Shown here piece by piece: positions 1 to 7,632 of a stretch of 9,581 nucleotides of DNA (the stretch's first letter is position 1; each line of letters opens with the position of its first letter). The stretch comes from Deltaproteobacteria bacterium (lineage in GTDB: Bacteria; Desulfobacterota; Desulfovibrionia; Desulfovibrionales; Desulfovibrionaceae). The notes beneath the pieces were generated by a model. The model saw only the letters and a list, made by a program, of their open reading frames with translations, was not told the DNA's origin and ran no database searches. Location: positions 1 through 9,581 of the forward strand of contig JANXYI010000099.1 of the NCBI GenBank assembly GCA_025350085.1, written 5' to 3'. The position numbers and the translations under genes are program-made.

Positions 1-76
1 CATCCGCACCAGCCTGGAGGAGGTCTTCATCCACCTCATGCGCGGGCACAAGAGCCAGCAGGACGTGACGCCATGA
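1..76 (+). CDS. ABC-2 type transporter ATP-binding protein, C-terminal end only (partial)
   Basis: Only the last 24 codons are visible, read in the frame starting at base 2 and ending with TGA at 74-76. The translated tail contains SLEEVFIHLM, which matches the 'P-S-L-E-D-V-F-I' ending common to ATPase subunits of ABC-2 exporters. The stop overlaps the start of the downstream permease in an ATGA arrangement (73-76), so the two are probably translationally coupled and form one exporter. The nucleotide-binding motifs lie outside the window. Assignment therefore rests on the short tail and the permease neighbour. Confidence 0.75.
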   Translation, partial: IRTSLEEVFIHLMRGHKSQQDVTP

Positions 77-1215
77 ACGCGGACAGCAACCTGTTCTGCT
101 TCCGGCGCTTCGCGGCCATGGTCTACAAGGAGTTCATTCAGATGCGCCGCGACCGGGTGACCTTTGCCATGATGATCGGCATCCCGCTCATGCAGCTCAT
201 CCTCTTCGGCTACGCCATCAACTCCGACCCGCGCCATTTGCCTACGGCCGTGCTCGCGGCCGACAACTCGCCGTATGCCCGCTCCATCGTGGCCGGAATG
301 CAGACCAGCACCTATTTCCACGTCACCGAGCACCTGGTCAGCCGCGCGGACGCGGACAGCGCACTGAAACAGGGCCGGGCGCAGTTCGTGCTGACCATCC
401 CCGAGGACTTCTCGCGCCTGCTCTTGCGCGGGGAACAGCCGGTGCTGCTGCTGGAAGCCGACGCCACGGACCCGGCCGCCACCAGCGGGGCGCTGGCCGC
501 CATGCGCGAGGTGGTCAGCCAGGTCCTGGCGCGCGACCTGCCAACGTCCGCGGGCTACGCCCCGAGCGCCTCCCCGGTTGAGCTGCGCGTGCACGCGGAG
601 TACAACCCCGAGGCCGTGACCCAGTACAACATCGTGCCCGGGCTCATGGGGGTCATATTGACGCTGACCCTGACCATGATCACCTCGCTGGCCATCACGC
701 GCGAACGGGAACGCGGCACCATGGAGAACCTGCTGTCCACGCCGGTGCGCCCGCTGGAGGTCATGCTGGGCAAGATCGTGCCGTATATCCTGGTGGGCTA
801 CATCCAGATGACGCTGATCATCCTGGCCGCGCGGTTCCTGTTCGGGGTGCCTTTGCGCGGCAGCGTCGTGCCTGTGTTCGTGCTCTCGCTGGTGTTCATC
901 GCGGCCAACCTAAGCGTCGGGGTGACGCTGTCCACCGTGGCCAAAAACCAGCTTCAAGCCGTGCAGATGTCGGTGTTCTTCTTTCTGCCGTCGCTGCTCT
1001 TGTCCGGGTTCATGTTCCCCTTCCGGGGCATGCCGGACTGGGCCCAGGCCGTGGGCTCGCTCTTGCCGCTGACGCACTACCTGCGCCTAGTGCGCGGCAT
1101 CCTGCTCAAGGGCAACGGCGCGCTGGAATCCCTCACCCACGTCTGGCCCATCGCGCTCTTCCTGGTGTTTGTCATCACCGTGGGCATGCGGCGGTACAGG
1201 AAGACGCTGGACTAG
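73..1215 (+). CDS. ABC-2 type transporter permease (YhhJ/YbhR-like)
   Basis: This is a complete 380-residue integral membrane subunit of an ABC-2 exporter. A cytoplasmic N-terminus with KEFIQMRRD (19-27) precedes a first helix at about 30-48. A large extracytoplasmic loop (about 50-185) follows, then five hydrophobic segments at about 188-208, 235-257, 265-287, 297-316 and 356-372. The cytoplasmic ERERGTMENLLSTPV stretch (211-225) and the LSGFMFPF...LPLTHYLRLVRGI region (310-343) are family signatures of the YhhJ/YbhR/YbhS type, which export drugs or other small molecules together with an ATPase and usually an HlyD-type adaptor. The ATG at 73 overlaps the ATPase stop codon; a weak GGA lies about nine bases upstream, so coupling probably drives initiation. 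The stop codon overlaps that of the convergent FecR-domain gene. The substrate cannot be told from sequence. Confidence 0.9.
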   Translation: MNADSNLFCFRRFAAMVYKEFIQMRRDRVTFAMMIGIPLMQLILFGYAINSDPRHLPTAVLAADNSPYARSIVAGMQTSTYFHVTEHLVSRADADSALKQGRAQFVLTIPEDFSRLLLRGEQPVLLLEADATDPAATSGALAAMREVVSQVLARDLPTSAGYAPSASPVELRVHAEYNPEAVTQYNIVPGLMGVILTLTLTMITSLAITRERERGTMENLLSTPVRPLEVMLGKIVPYILVGYIQMTLIILAARFLFGVPLRGSVVPVFVLSLVFIAANLSVGVTLSTVAKNQLQAVQMSVFFFLPSLLLSGFMFPFRGMPDWAQAVGSLLPLTHYLRLVRGILLKGNGALESLTHVWPIALFLVFVITVGMRRYRKTLD

Positions 1216-1895
1216 TCGAAGCCCACCATCTGGTAGGCCTTGGCCCTCAGGGCGGGGCTCCAGGAAATCGGGTGCGAGGGCGGCTCGCGCCGGGAGCGCA
1301 GCTCCACCCCATCGCCGGGATTCACGATCTCCGACCGGCCCGCCTCGTTGACAACGTACACGCCCTTGCCGGAAATGAGCATCACGCTCAACGACTCCGC
1401 AGTGATGTACCCGCCCCAGAATTCCGTGCCGCGTATGCCGATGGTGCCGAGCGGGGTGCCGACTTCGAACGGCCCGCCGCGCAGGGCGGTGAGCTCGCCC
1501 GTGGCCAGGCGGAAGGCGCCCTTGGTCAGCTTGAGCAGCACCGCGCCCGCGCCCTGCTGGCGGCCCAGGTCGTAGCGCTCCAGGATGAACTCCGTGTCCG
1601 CGCCCAGGGTCAATTTGGTCTCGTCGAGCATGGTCAGCTCCACGCGCGCGCCCGGCCCGGTCCTGAGGATGTCCTCGCGCTTCACCGCCGCGTTCAGGGT
1701 GAGCTCGCGCAACGCCCCCCCCTGTTCGGCAAAGGCCGCGCCCTGGATGCGGCTCACGTGGCCCAGGTTGTCGCCGCCTGCGGCCAGGGCCATGGGCACG
1801 AGATCGCCAAAGGGTACCAGAACCAGCGCCAGGAACACCCCGGCCAGAACCAACGGGAACAGCAGGGTCTTGAGCACGGCCTTGAATGTCTCCAC
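1212..1895 (-). CDS. secreted FecR-domain protein
   Basis: The 227-residue product has an N-terminal hydrophobic segment (about 10-38, preceded by lysines at 5 and 9) that reads as a Sec signal peptide with a possible cleavage after ALA at 38, or as a membrane anchor. A FecR domain follows (about 76-185). It includes LRTGPGARVELTMLD (77-91), LTKGAFRLATGEL (123-135) and the signature GTPLGTIGIRGTEFW (146-160). FecR domains occur in iron-siderophore signalling, but stand-alone periplasmic forms like this one have no sigma or TonB partner nearby, so an iron role is not supported. I chose GTG at 1895 because AAGGAGG lies five bases upstream and the product then begins directly with a short signal peptide. 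ATG at 1934 (240 residues, GGAG four bases upstream) is a real alternative. The 3' end overlaps the permease stop. Confidence 0.8.
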   Translation of the reverse strand: METFKAVLKTLLFPLVLAGVFLALVLVPFGDLVPMALAAGGDNLGHVSRIQGAAFAEQGGALRELTLNAAVKREDILRTGPGARVELTMLDETKLTLGADTEFILERYDLGRQQGAGAVLLKLTKGAFRLATGELTALRGGPFEVGTPLGTIGIRGTEFWGGYITAESLSVMLISGKGVYVVNEAGRSEIVNPGDGVELRSRREPPSHPISWSPALRAKAYQMVGFD

Positions 1896-2052
1896 GGGAG
1901 CCTCCTTCTCGACTGCGCGCGCAGGTTTGCGCATATTTCTCCATACCCGGCCCTGGCGAGTTTGTCGACCTGGGCCGCGAAGCCCGCACTTGCCCGGCGC
2001 AGCCCCACAGGATAGGGGTGGAGCATCGGTATCCTCAAGCGCGGGAGACGGC

Positions 2053-4347
2053 ATGGCCGGACAGAAAGGCGGACAGAAGGGCGGGCAGAAAGGCGGCAGG
2101 CAGCTGTGCATCCACGGGCATTTCTACCAGCCGCCCCGGGAAGACCCCTGGATGGACACCATCTTTCCCGAGGGCAGCGCGGCCCCGGCCCGGCACTGGA
2201 ACGAACGCATCTGCCATGAGAGCTACGCGCCGCTGGCCTGGGCCAGGCGCCAGGACGGAGCGGGCCGCATCACCGAGATCGTCAACTGCTACGAGTGGAT
2301 GAGTTTCAACTTCGGCCCCACCCTGCTCACCTGGATGCAGGACCAGGTCCCGGAGGTCTATGCCCGGGTGCTCGAAGGCGACCGTGCCAGCCTCACTCGC
2401 CTGGGCCACGGCAACGCCATCGCCCAGATCTACCACCACGTCATCATGCCGCTGGCCACGGACCTGGAGAAGCGCGCCGAGATCGCCTGGGCCCTGGCCG
2501 ACTTCGAGGCGCGCTTCAAGCGGCCCGCCGAGGGCCTGTGGCTGTCCGAGGCCGCGGTGGACACGCGCACCCTGGAACTCCTGGCCCAGGCCGGGGTCCG
2601 CTTCACCATCCTGGCCCCGCGCCAGGCGCGCGAGGTGGCGGACATCGGCCAAAGCAACTGGTCTCCGGCCAATGAAGGCAACCTGGACATCCGCGAGCCC
2701 TACCTCGTGGAACTGCCCGAAGGCCGCAGCATCGCGGTGTACTTCTACGACGGCCCCTTGTCCCAGGCCGTGGCCTTTGAGGGACTCTTGCGCCACGGCG
2801 ACTATTTCTGGGACCGGCTCTCCGGCCTGGCCCGGGAGCAGGGCCTGCTGGCCCTGGCGACAGACGGGGAAACGTACGGCCACCACTTCAAGTTCGGCGA
2901 GATGGCCCTGGCCCATGCCCTGTCCCAGGCCAGGAACTTTGTCGCCGGCGTGCGCCTGACCAACTACGCGGCGTATCTGGCCGAGAACCCGCCCAAACGC
3001 CGCGCGCGCATCCACGAGAACTCCTCCTGGAGCTGCGCCCACGGCGTGGAGCGCTGGCGCTCGGACTGCGGCTGCGCCACCGAGCACAAGCCCGGCTGGA
3101 ACCAGCGCTGGCGCGGCCCCCTGCGCGACGGACTGCGCGCGGTCAAGGCGCGCATGGACCGCCACTACCAGGACCTCGGCGCCACCCTGTTCCAGGACCC
3201 CGAGGAGGCGGTGGTGCAGTACGGCCGCGTGCTCTCGGGCCTGACCGAGGCCGCGGCCTTTGAGCGCGCCCGGTTCAAGAAGGGCCTGACCCCGGCCAGG
3301 CGCGACACGGCCTGGAAGCTGCTCGCCATGCAGAAATGGGCGCTCTCGTCCTTTGCCAGCTGCGCCTGGTTCTTCGACGACCTGGGCCGCATCGAGCCCA
3401 TGAACGCCCTGACCTTTGCCCTGCGCGCCATGGGCCTGGCCCAGCGCACCGGCCTGGACGACCTGGAGCCGCTGCTGCTCTCGCACATCGGCAAGGCCAG
3501 CTCCAATGACCCGGCCGTGGGCAGCGGGCACGACCTCTGGACCCGCGAGATCCGCCCCCGGCGCGAGACCATGGAGAGCATCCTGGCCCAGGCCCTGGTG
3601 GGCCTCTGGGCCGAGGGCCGGGTGCCCCGGCCCGGCGGCAGCGCGACGGTCTCCTGGCCCGGGCTCGGCGTGGAGGTCAGTGTGCGCAAGACCGCGGCCT
3701 CGGGCGAGCTGAACGGCACGGCAAGCGTCACCTGGGCGCGGGAGTCCGGCAGCGATGTCTGCGACTGGCACTGGGAGCGCACCAACGGCGGCGGCCCGCT
3801 GGCCGGGTGCGTGCAGGTGGAGCAACACGGCGGGGCCAGGCACACGGCCAAGTGCGTCCCGGCCTCGTACCTCGCCTGGGGCAAGCGCCAGGCCCTGGCC
3901 CTGGCCTGGGTCCGCCGGGCCGAGGCCGACTCCTGGGCGCAGCAGAACGCCGAGGCGGCCCAGGGCGCGCACCTGTTCCTGCCCTACCGCGAGGCCCAGA
4001 CCACCCAGACCGCTGCCGAGCGCTGGGGTCGGCTCTGGTCGGCGCTGTGCTGGCAGTGGATCATGGGCGAGGTGGTGCCGTCCCGGGACTTCCTTGATTT
4101 TTTGAAGGAGCTGGGCCAGGCCCACCCGGAGCGCGCCCTGTTGGCCCAACGCGTGGGCGAGGCCCTGATGGATCTGCTCAGCGTCCCTTCCCCGGACTTT
4201 GCCTCGGTGCGGGGCATCCTGGAGCGCGCGGCCTCGGTGGGCGCCGAGCCGGACCTCTGGGCCGCGCAGAACCTCTACTGGTCGCGCCTGCGCACCAACC
4301 CGGCCAGCCGCGCCGCGGGCCTGGCCCTGGGCTTCGCGGCAGTATAA
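2053..4347 (+). CDS. glycoside hydrolase family 57 protein with DUF3536-type C-terminus
   Basis: The 764-residue cytoplasmic protein (no signal peptide) resembles the GH57 alpha-amylase/alpha-mannosidase-like group that carries a DUF3536 region. Visible GH57 features in order are HGHFYQPPRED (21-31), NERI (50-53), FNFGPTLLTW (85-94), GLWLSEAAVD (161-170) with E166 as the likely nucleophile, and ATDGETYGHH (269-278) with D271 as the likely acid/base. Residues from about 300 on, including SSWSCAHGVERWRSDCGC, fit the DUF3536 type. Family members act on alpha-glucans such as glycogen, but the substrate here is unproven. ATG at 2053 is chosen because GGGAG sits five bases upstream and homology begins soon after; the open frame runs further upstream only through sequence antisense to the FecR-domain gene. 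The N-terminus holds three GQKG repeats. The gene is divergent from the FecR-domain gene. Confidence 0.88.
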   Translation: MAGQKGGQKGGQKGGRQLCIHGHFYQPPREDPWMDTIFPEGSAAPARHWNERICHESYAPLAWARRQDGAGRITEIVNCYEWMSFNFGPTLLTWMQDQVPEVYARVLEGDRASLTRLGHGNAIAQIYHHVIMPLATDLEKRAEIAWALADFEARFKRPAEGLWLSEAAVDTRTLELLAQAGVRFTILAPRQAREVADIGQSNWSPANEGNLDIREPYLVELPEGRSIAVYFYDGPLSQAVAFEGLLRHGDYFWDRLSGLAREQGLLALATDGETYGHHFKFGEMALAHALSQARNFVAGVRLTNYAAYLAENPPKRRARIHENSSWSCAHGVERWRSDCGCATEHKPGWNQRWRGPLRDGLRAVKARMDRHYQDLGATLFQDPEEAVVQYGRVLSGLTEAAAFERARFKKGLTPARRDTAWKLLAMQKWALSSFASCAWFFDDLGRIEPMNALTFALRAMGLAQRTGLDDLEPLLLSHIGKASSNDPAVGSGHDLWTREIRPRRETMESILAQALVGLWAEGRVPRPGGSATVSWPGLGVEVSVRKTAASGELNGTASVTWARESGSDVCDWHWERTNGGGPLAGCVQVEQHGGARHTAKCVPASYLAWGKRQALALAWVRRAEADSWAQQNAEAAQGAHLFLPYREAQTTQTAAERWGRLWSALCWQWIMGEVVPSRDFLDFLKELGQAHPERALLAQRVGEALMDLLSVPSPDFASVRGILERAASVGAEPDLWAAQNLYWSRLRTNPASRAAGLALGFAAV
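2059..2094 (+). repeat. three 12-bp in-frame tandem repeats (GQKG)
   Basis: Three consecutive 12-base units (2059-2070, 2071-2082, 2083-2094), close to GGACAGAAAGGC, encode GQKG three times at residues 3-14 of the GH57 protein. The units differ only at third positions and one first-unit base, so they look like a slippage-prone tract. Gain or loss of a unit would keep the frame. The tail is basic and precedes the conserved domain. Confidence 0.85.
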
Positions 4348-4478
4348 CCCGAGGCAGACAATGGATTCGGCCGCGGGTCCCTTCCGGACGTCCGCCCGTC
4401 CCCTTGCCCTGCGCCGCGAGGCAGGATAAAGGCGGCTGACATTATTGCCCGCTGTCATCGTCCGGCCGGAGGTTCGCC

Positions 4479-5102
4479 GTGCTCACGGAAGTCATTTCGG
4501 AATTCGCCATCCGCGTCCTGGACTCCACCGGCTATGCGGGCGCGGCCCTGCTCATGGCCCTGGAGAGCATGATCGCGCCCGTGCCCAGCGAGGCCGTGAT
4601 GCCCTTTGTGGGCTTCCTGGTGGCCGACGGCAAATGGGGCCTCACCCAGGCCATTTTGGCCACCAGCGCAGGCTCCTTCCTGGGCTCGTACCTGTCCTAC
4701 CTCATGGGCTACTATGGCGGGCGGCCCTTTGTGCTCAGTGTCGGCCGCTACCTGCTGCTGGACGTGCACGACCTGGAGCTGACCGAACGCTTCTTCCACC
4801 GCCGGGGCGGCGCGCTGACGCTCTTTGCCTGCCGGTTCATCCCGGTGGTGCGGCACCTGGTGTCCATCCCCGCGGGCATCGGCAAGATGCGCTTCTGGCC
4901 GTTCGCCATCGCCACCACCACGGGCGCCACGCTTTGGAACGGATTTTTGCTCGGCTGCGGCTACAAGCTGCGCGAGAACTGGGGATTGGTGCAGACCTAC
5001 CGCCACCACTTCGACGCGCTCATCGTGATCCTGCTGGCTGCGGCCCTGGCCTGGTACGTCTGGTACAAGCTCAGGCGCCGGCGCGCGATGCGCTGCCAGT
5101 AG
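4479..5102 (+). CDS. DedA family (SNARE-associated/VTT domain) membrane protein
   Basis: The 207-residue inner-membrane protein has the DedA layout: a short N-terminal helix, a re-entrant-like region ALESMIAPVPSEAVMPFVG (27-45), several hydrophobic segments, the motif CRFIPVVRHLVSIPAG (118-133), GATLWNG (149-155), and a last helix at 179-198 with a basic tail. E38, D50, R119 and R125 appear to correspond to the acidic pair and arginine pair needed for function in E. coli YqjA/YghB; the spacings within each pair match. DedA proteins support membrane homeostasis, and some recycle undecaprenyl phosphate or act as proton-dependent transporters; which applies here is unknown. The start is GTG with CCGGAGG six bases upstream (4466-4472). 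The gene lies 131 bases after the GH57 stop and ends just before a strong bidirectional hairpin. Confidence 0.9.
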   Translation: MLTEVISEFAIRVLDSTGYAGAALLMALESMIAPVPSEAVMPFVGFLVADGKWGLTQAILATSAGSFLGSYLSYLMGYYGGRPFVLSVGRYLLLDVHDLELTERFFHRRGGALTLFACRFIPVVRHLVSIPAGIGKMRFWPFAIATTTGATLWNGFLLGCGYKLRENWGLVQTYRHHFDALIVILLAAALAWYVWYKLRRRRAMRCQ

Positions 5103-5122
5103 CCGCTTCCCCCAACAACAAA

Positions 5123-5157
5123 GCCCCCGGTCCTCTGCTGAGAGCCGGGGGCTTCTT
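5123..5157. terminator. bidirectional rho-independent terminator between dedA-type gene and MCP gene
   Basis: GCCCCCGG (5123-5130) pairs with CCGGGGGC (5145-5152). The inner CTCT/AGAG can extend the stem around a GCTG loop. Reading plus, the stem is followed by TTCTTC; reading minus, it is followed by TTTGTTGTTG. It lies 20 bases after the DedA stop and 23 bases after the MCP stop, so it can serve both convergent genes. Confidence 0.85.
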
Positions 5158-5175
5158 CGTGGGCGATGGAAGCTC

Positions 5176-7272
5176 TTAGCGGAAGAGGATCTCGGCCCGG
5201 GCGGTCTCGGGGTCCTGCACCTGCACGGTGATGTCCACCGGGGTCTTGTAGTGCTCGGCCGCGCCGCGCAGGATGCCCTCGAAGTACTGGTGGTAGCCGC
5301 GCTTGGACTTGTAGATCATGGTCAGCTTGTTGCCGCGCTCCTCATAGCTGAACCTGGGCGGCTGGATGCCGGGGTTGGCCTTGGTCAGGTTGGCGTGGGT
5401 CTCGTTCATGGTCAGGAGGAATTCCTTCAGGGTCTTGGCCTTGAAGTACTGCCTGTACATCTTGTAGAACTGGCCGATGGTGTACTTGCCCAGGTCCACG
5501 AACACGCTCTTCACGTCCTTGCCGGACTCCCTGGCCACGGCGTCGGCCATCTGCCCCAGCACCTGGTCGGGGTAGCCCTGGTCGGCCAGGAACACCGGAT
5601 TGCCCAGCTCCGCCGAGACCTTGGCCTGCACCCCCTCGCCGAACTTGACCTTGACGAAGTCGAGCATGATCTTGGGCAGGATGCCCTTCATCTGACCCTT
5701 TGAGGCGCGCAGCTTGCTGGCGTCGGCCTTGGTGGCGGTGAAGCTCATGGACATCTGCAGCAGGGTCTGGGACAGCTCGGCCAGTTCGCGTGTGGCGCTG
5801 GCGGCCTGCCCGGCGCCCTCCTCGGTCTCCTTGGCGATGCCCGCGATGTCCTCGATGTTGCGGTTGATCTCCTCGGCCGCGGCGGACTGCTCCTCGGCCG
5901 CGGTGGCGATCTGGGTCACGCGCGCGTTCACGTCGTCGATGCGCTGCATGATCTCTTCAAGCGCCTGGCCGGTGCGGTTGGACAGATCCGTGCTGACCTC
6001 CACCTGGCGCTCGGTCTCGCGCATGGTGGTCACGGCGTTCTGGGAGCGCTCCTGGATCTCGCGGATGGAGTTCTCGACCTCCTTGGTGGCGGTCATGGTC
6101 TTCTCCGCGAGCTTGCGCACCTCGTCGGCCACCACGGCGAACCCGCGGCCTGCATCGCCCGCGCGCGCGGCCTCGATGGCGGCGTTCAGCGCCAGCAGGT
6201 TGGTCTGGTCGGCGATGTCGTTGATGACGTTGATGATGCGGTCGATCTCCGCGGCCTGGTTGTCCAGCTGCCCCAGCACCTGGGCCAGCTTGCGCGAGGA
6301 GTCGGCCACCTGGTTGATGCCCGCGACGCTCTGGCGCACGAGCTGCACGCCGTCGGTGGCGGCTTGGCTTGCCGTGGCCGCGGCCTCGGAGGACTGGGAG
6401 GCGTTCTGGGCCACCTCAAGCACGGTGGCGGTCATCTCCTCCATGGCGGTGGACACGGACTCGGTCTGGGCCTTCTGGCGCTGGGCGCCGCGCGCCTGCT
6501 CGTCGGCCGAGGCGGAGAGCTCCTCCGAGGCCGAGGCCACGTGCTGGGCCAGGTCGTTGATGGAGTTGCCCACCTGGACCATCTGGGCCTGCTGCTGCAT
6601 GAGCACCGCCTGCTGCTCCTTGGTCTTGGTCAGATCGGCCAGGCAGACCACCGCGCCGATGACCTTGCCCTTGATGTCCAGGATGCAGTTCACGTAGGCG
6701 AAGACCGCCATGCTGCGGCCGTCCCAGAGCTTCAGGGTCTGCTCCTCGGCCATGTTGCTCATGGTGGACATGCACTTCTCGGTGATGGCGGAGCCCTTGG
6801 TGTTGTAGAAGGCCTCGGACACGGTCTTGCCCGCGACGTCCTTCTCGGCCTTGCTGAGCATGTTGAGCATGCTGGCGCTCACGTGGGTGATCAGCCCGTC
6901 CGCGTCGCAGAGCAGAAACGGCGTGCCCACGCCCTTCACCGCGCCCCGGTAGAACTCGCGGCGCTGCATGTTGAACTCTATCAACTCGGCCACCAGGGCC
7001 GGGAGTTCGCCCAGGGGACGCCAGGTGTTCACCTCGTCGTAGAGGAAGTCGCGTTTGCGCGCCAAAAGCTTCAGGACGCCGACCTTCAGACCCGCGGCGC
7101 CCGGCTCCTGGCTGGCGGCCAGATACGCGGCCAGGGCCACGAGGACTGCGGAGAGCCCCAGGGCCACCCAGAGGTTGGCCGCGAAATGCGCCGCCAGCAC
7201 CAGGGCCGCGGCAAGCGCGCCGGTGATCCAGATGGCGATGGCCGGGGGGAGGCTTTTCTGCGCTGCGTTCAT
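5176..7272 (-). CDS. methyl-accepting chemotaxis protein: 2 TM, PAS, MCP signalling domain, C-terminal H-NOX haem sensor
   Basis: The 698-residue chemoreceptor starts at ATG 7272, with AAGGAG six bases upstream. Two adjacent membrane helices (about 11-30 and 33-53) leave almost no periplasmic loop and no recognisable HAMP domain. A PAS domain spans about 103-225. The cytoplasmic signalling coiled coil covers about 230-510, with the conserved hairpin tip [19 protein letters not shown] (355-373) that contacts CheA/CheW. Residues 528-698 form an H-NOX (HNOB, haem NO/O2-binding) domain: it starts MKGI, has proximal-ligand H626 in MNETH, PP at 638-639 and YKSKR (654-658, the YxSxR haem-propionate motif). 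Y663 aligns with the O2-stabilising Tyr140 of Tt H-NOX. Sensing is therefore intracellular, of O2 or NO, with output to flagellar switching. No CheR-tethering pentapeptide ends the protein. A sigma-28-like promoter precedes it. The PAS ligand is unknown. Confidence 0.92.
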   Translation of the reverse strand: MNAAQKSLPPAIAIWITGALAAALVLAAHFAANLWVALGLSAVLVALAAYLAASQEPGAAGLKVGVLKLLARKRDFLYDEVNTWRPLGELPALVAELIEFNMQRREFYRGAVKGVGTPFLLCDADGLITHVSASMLNMLSKAEKDVAGKTVSEAFYNTKGSAITEKCMSTMSNMAEEQTLKLWDGRSMAVFAYVNCILDIKGKVIGAVVCLADLTKTKEQQAVLMQQQAQMVQVGNSINDLAQHVASASEELSASADEQARGAQRQKAQTESVSTAMEEMTATVLEVAQNASQSSEAAATASQAATDGVQLVRQSVAGINQVADSSRKLAQVLGQLDNQAAEIDRIINVINDIADQTNLLALNAAIEAARAGDAGRGFAVVADEVRKLAEKTMTATKEVENSIREIQERSQNAVTTMRETERQVEVSTDLSNRTGQALEEIMQRIDDVNARVTQIATAAEEQSAAAEEINRNIEDIAGIAKETEEGAGQAASATRELAELSQTLLQMSMSFTATKADASKLRASKGQMKGILPKIMLDFVKVKFGEGVQAKVSAELGNPVFLADQGYPDQVLGQMADAVARESGKDVKSVFVDLGKYTIGQFYKMYRQYFKAKTLKEFLLTMNETHANLTKANPGIQPPRFSYEERGNKLTMIYKSKRGYHQYFEGILRGAAEHYKTPVDITVQVQDPETARAEILFR

Positions 7273-7357
7273 GAGCGGCTCCTTGGTGCCAGGTGCGGAT
7301 ACACTGTGCGTTTCCACGACATAAGCCCCGTGCGGACGGGCGCAGTGCGTTTCCTGC

Positions 7358-7385
7358 TCATCGGCCCGTGTTGGCCTGAACTTTA
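7358..7385 (-). promoter_or_regulatory. candidate FliA (sigma-28) promoter for the chemoreceptor gene
   Basis: On the minus strand TAAAGTTC (7385-7378) is followed after 12 bases by GCCGATGA (7365-7358). The E. coli FliA consensus is TAAAGTTT-N11-GCCGATAA, so 13 of 16 positions match and the spacer is one base longer. The site lies 85 bases upstream of the MCP start codon in the right orientation, and chemoreceptor genes are typical members of this regulon. Transcription start would be near 7350. Confidence 0.6.
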
Positions 7386-7466
7386 CTCGCCGTCGTATTC
7401 CATCAAAATCCAGGAGGAATAGCAATGGAATATCCTGCCTTGCGGGGCGGCCGCTGGCAGGCCGCA

Positions 7467-7495
7467 TTGACTTGCCCGCGCGCATTTGGCAACGT
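7467..7495 (+). promoter_or_regulatory. possible promoter of the tRNA-Ser gene (weak)
   Basis: TTGACT at 7467-7472 is a good -35 element on the strand and at the distance expected for the tRNA starting at 7546. Seventeen bases downstream the sequence is CAACGT, a poor -10 match, so only the -35 half is convincing. No better pair was found between the chemoreceptor promoter and the tRNA. Confidence 0.3.
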
Positions 7496-7545
7496 CCCTC
7501 ACGCTCCTGACGCTGGCCTTTTCGCGCCTGCTGCCGGGGCCGGAC

Positions 7546-7630
7546 GGAGGGGTGGCCGAGCGGCTCAAGGCGGTGGTCTTGAAAACCACTGACGGGCAAC
7601 CGTCCGGGGGTTCGATTGGCTCCCCCTCCG
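7546..7630 (+). tRNA. tRNA-Ser (anticodon UGA), with a damaged-looking T-stem
   Basis: The acceptor stem GGAGGGG (7546-7552) pairs fully with CCCCTCC (7623-7629), with G7630 as discriminator. The D-arm is GCC/GGC. The anticodon stem GTGGT/ACCAC (7573-7577/7585-7589) encloses CTTGAAA, giving anticodon TGA at 7580-7582. A long variable arm GACGG-GCAA-CCGTC (7591-7604) is diagnostic of tRNA-Ser. The T-arm is GGGGG-TTCGATT-GGCTC (7606-7622). Only three of its five pairs form; the two next to the loop are G-G, and one of these is the nearly universal G53-C61 position. The following bases are CCC rather than CCA. A tyrosine recombinase gene lies directly downstream, so the 3' half is probably the element-borne copy. 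Function of this copy is uncertain. Confidence 0.88.
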
Positions 7631-7632
7631 CC
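7606..7632 (+). other. candidate left attachment site (attL core) in the tRNA-Ser 3' end
   Basis: P4-type integrases usually recombine at the T-arm/acceptor end of tRNA genes. Here the last part of the tRNA-Ser gene is next to an integrase. The expected sequence breaks down inside the T-stem (GG at 7618-7619) and again at 7633 (C in place of the A of CCA), and AT-richer DNA begins just after. The exact core cannot be fixed because the matching right end is not in the window. Confidence 0.45.

Noticed and set aside
1585..2052. Upstream extension of the GH57 frame by 156 codons
   Set aside because: The extension runs antisense through the FecR-domain gene, has no family similarity, and a good ribosome binding site lies before ATG 2053.
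4404..4430. TTGCCC ... GATAAA as a promoter for the DedA-family gene
   Set aside because: The spacer is only 15 bases and both boxes are partial matches; not strong enough to list.
2035..4458. An 807-codon open frame on the minus strand covering the whole GH57 gene
   Set aside because: It is antisense to a gene with clear family motifs and catalytic residues; its translation is low-complexity Gly/Ala/Leu/Arg/Val-rich, as expected from the opposite strand of high-GC coding DNA.
5123..5157. Considered as a small RNA or riboswitch
   Set aside because: It is fully explained as a bidirectional terminator: a GC-rich stem between two convergent stop codons with T-rich tails on both strands.
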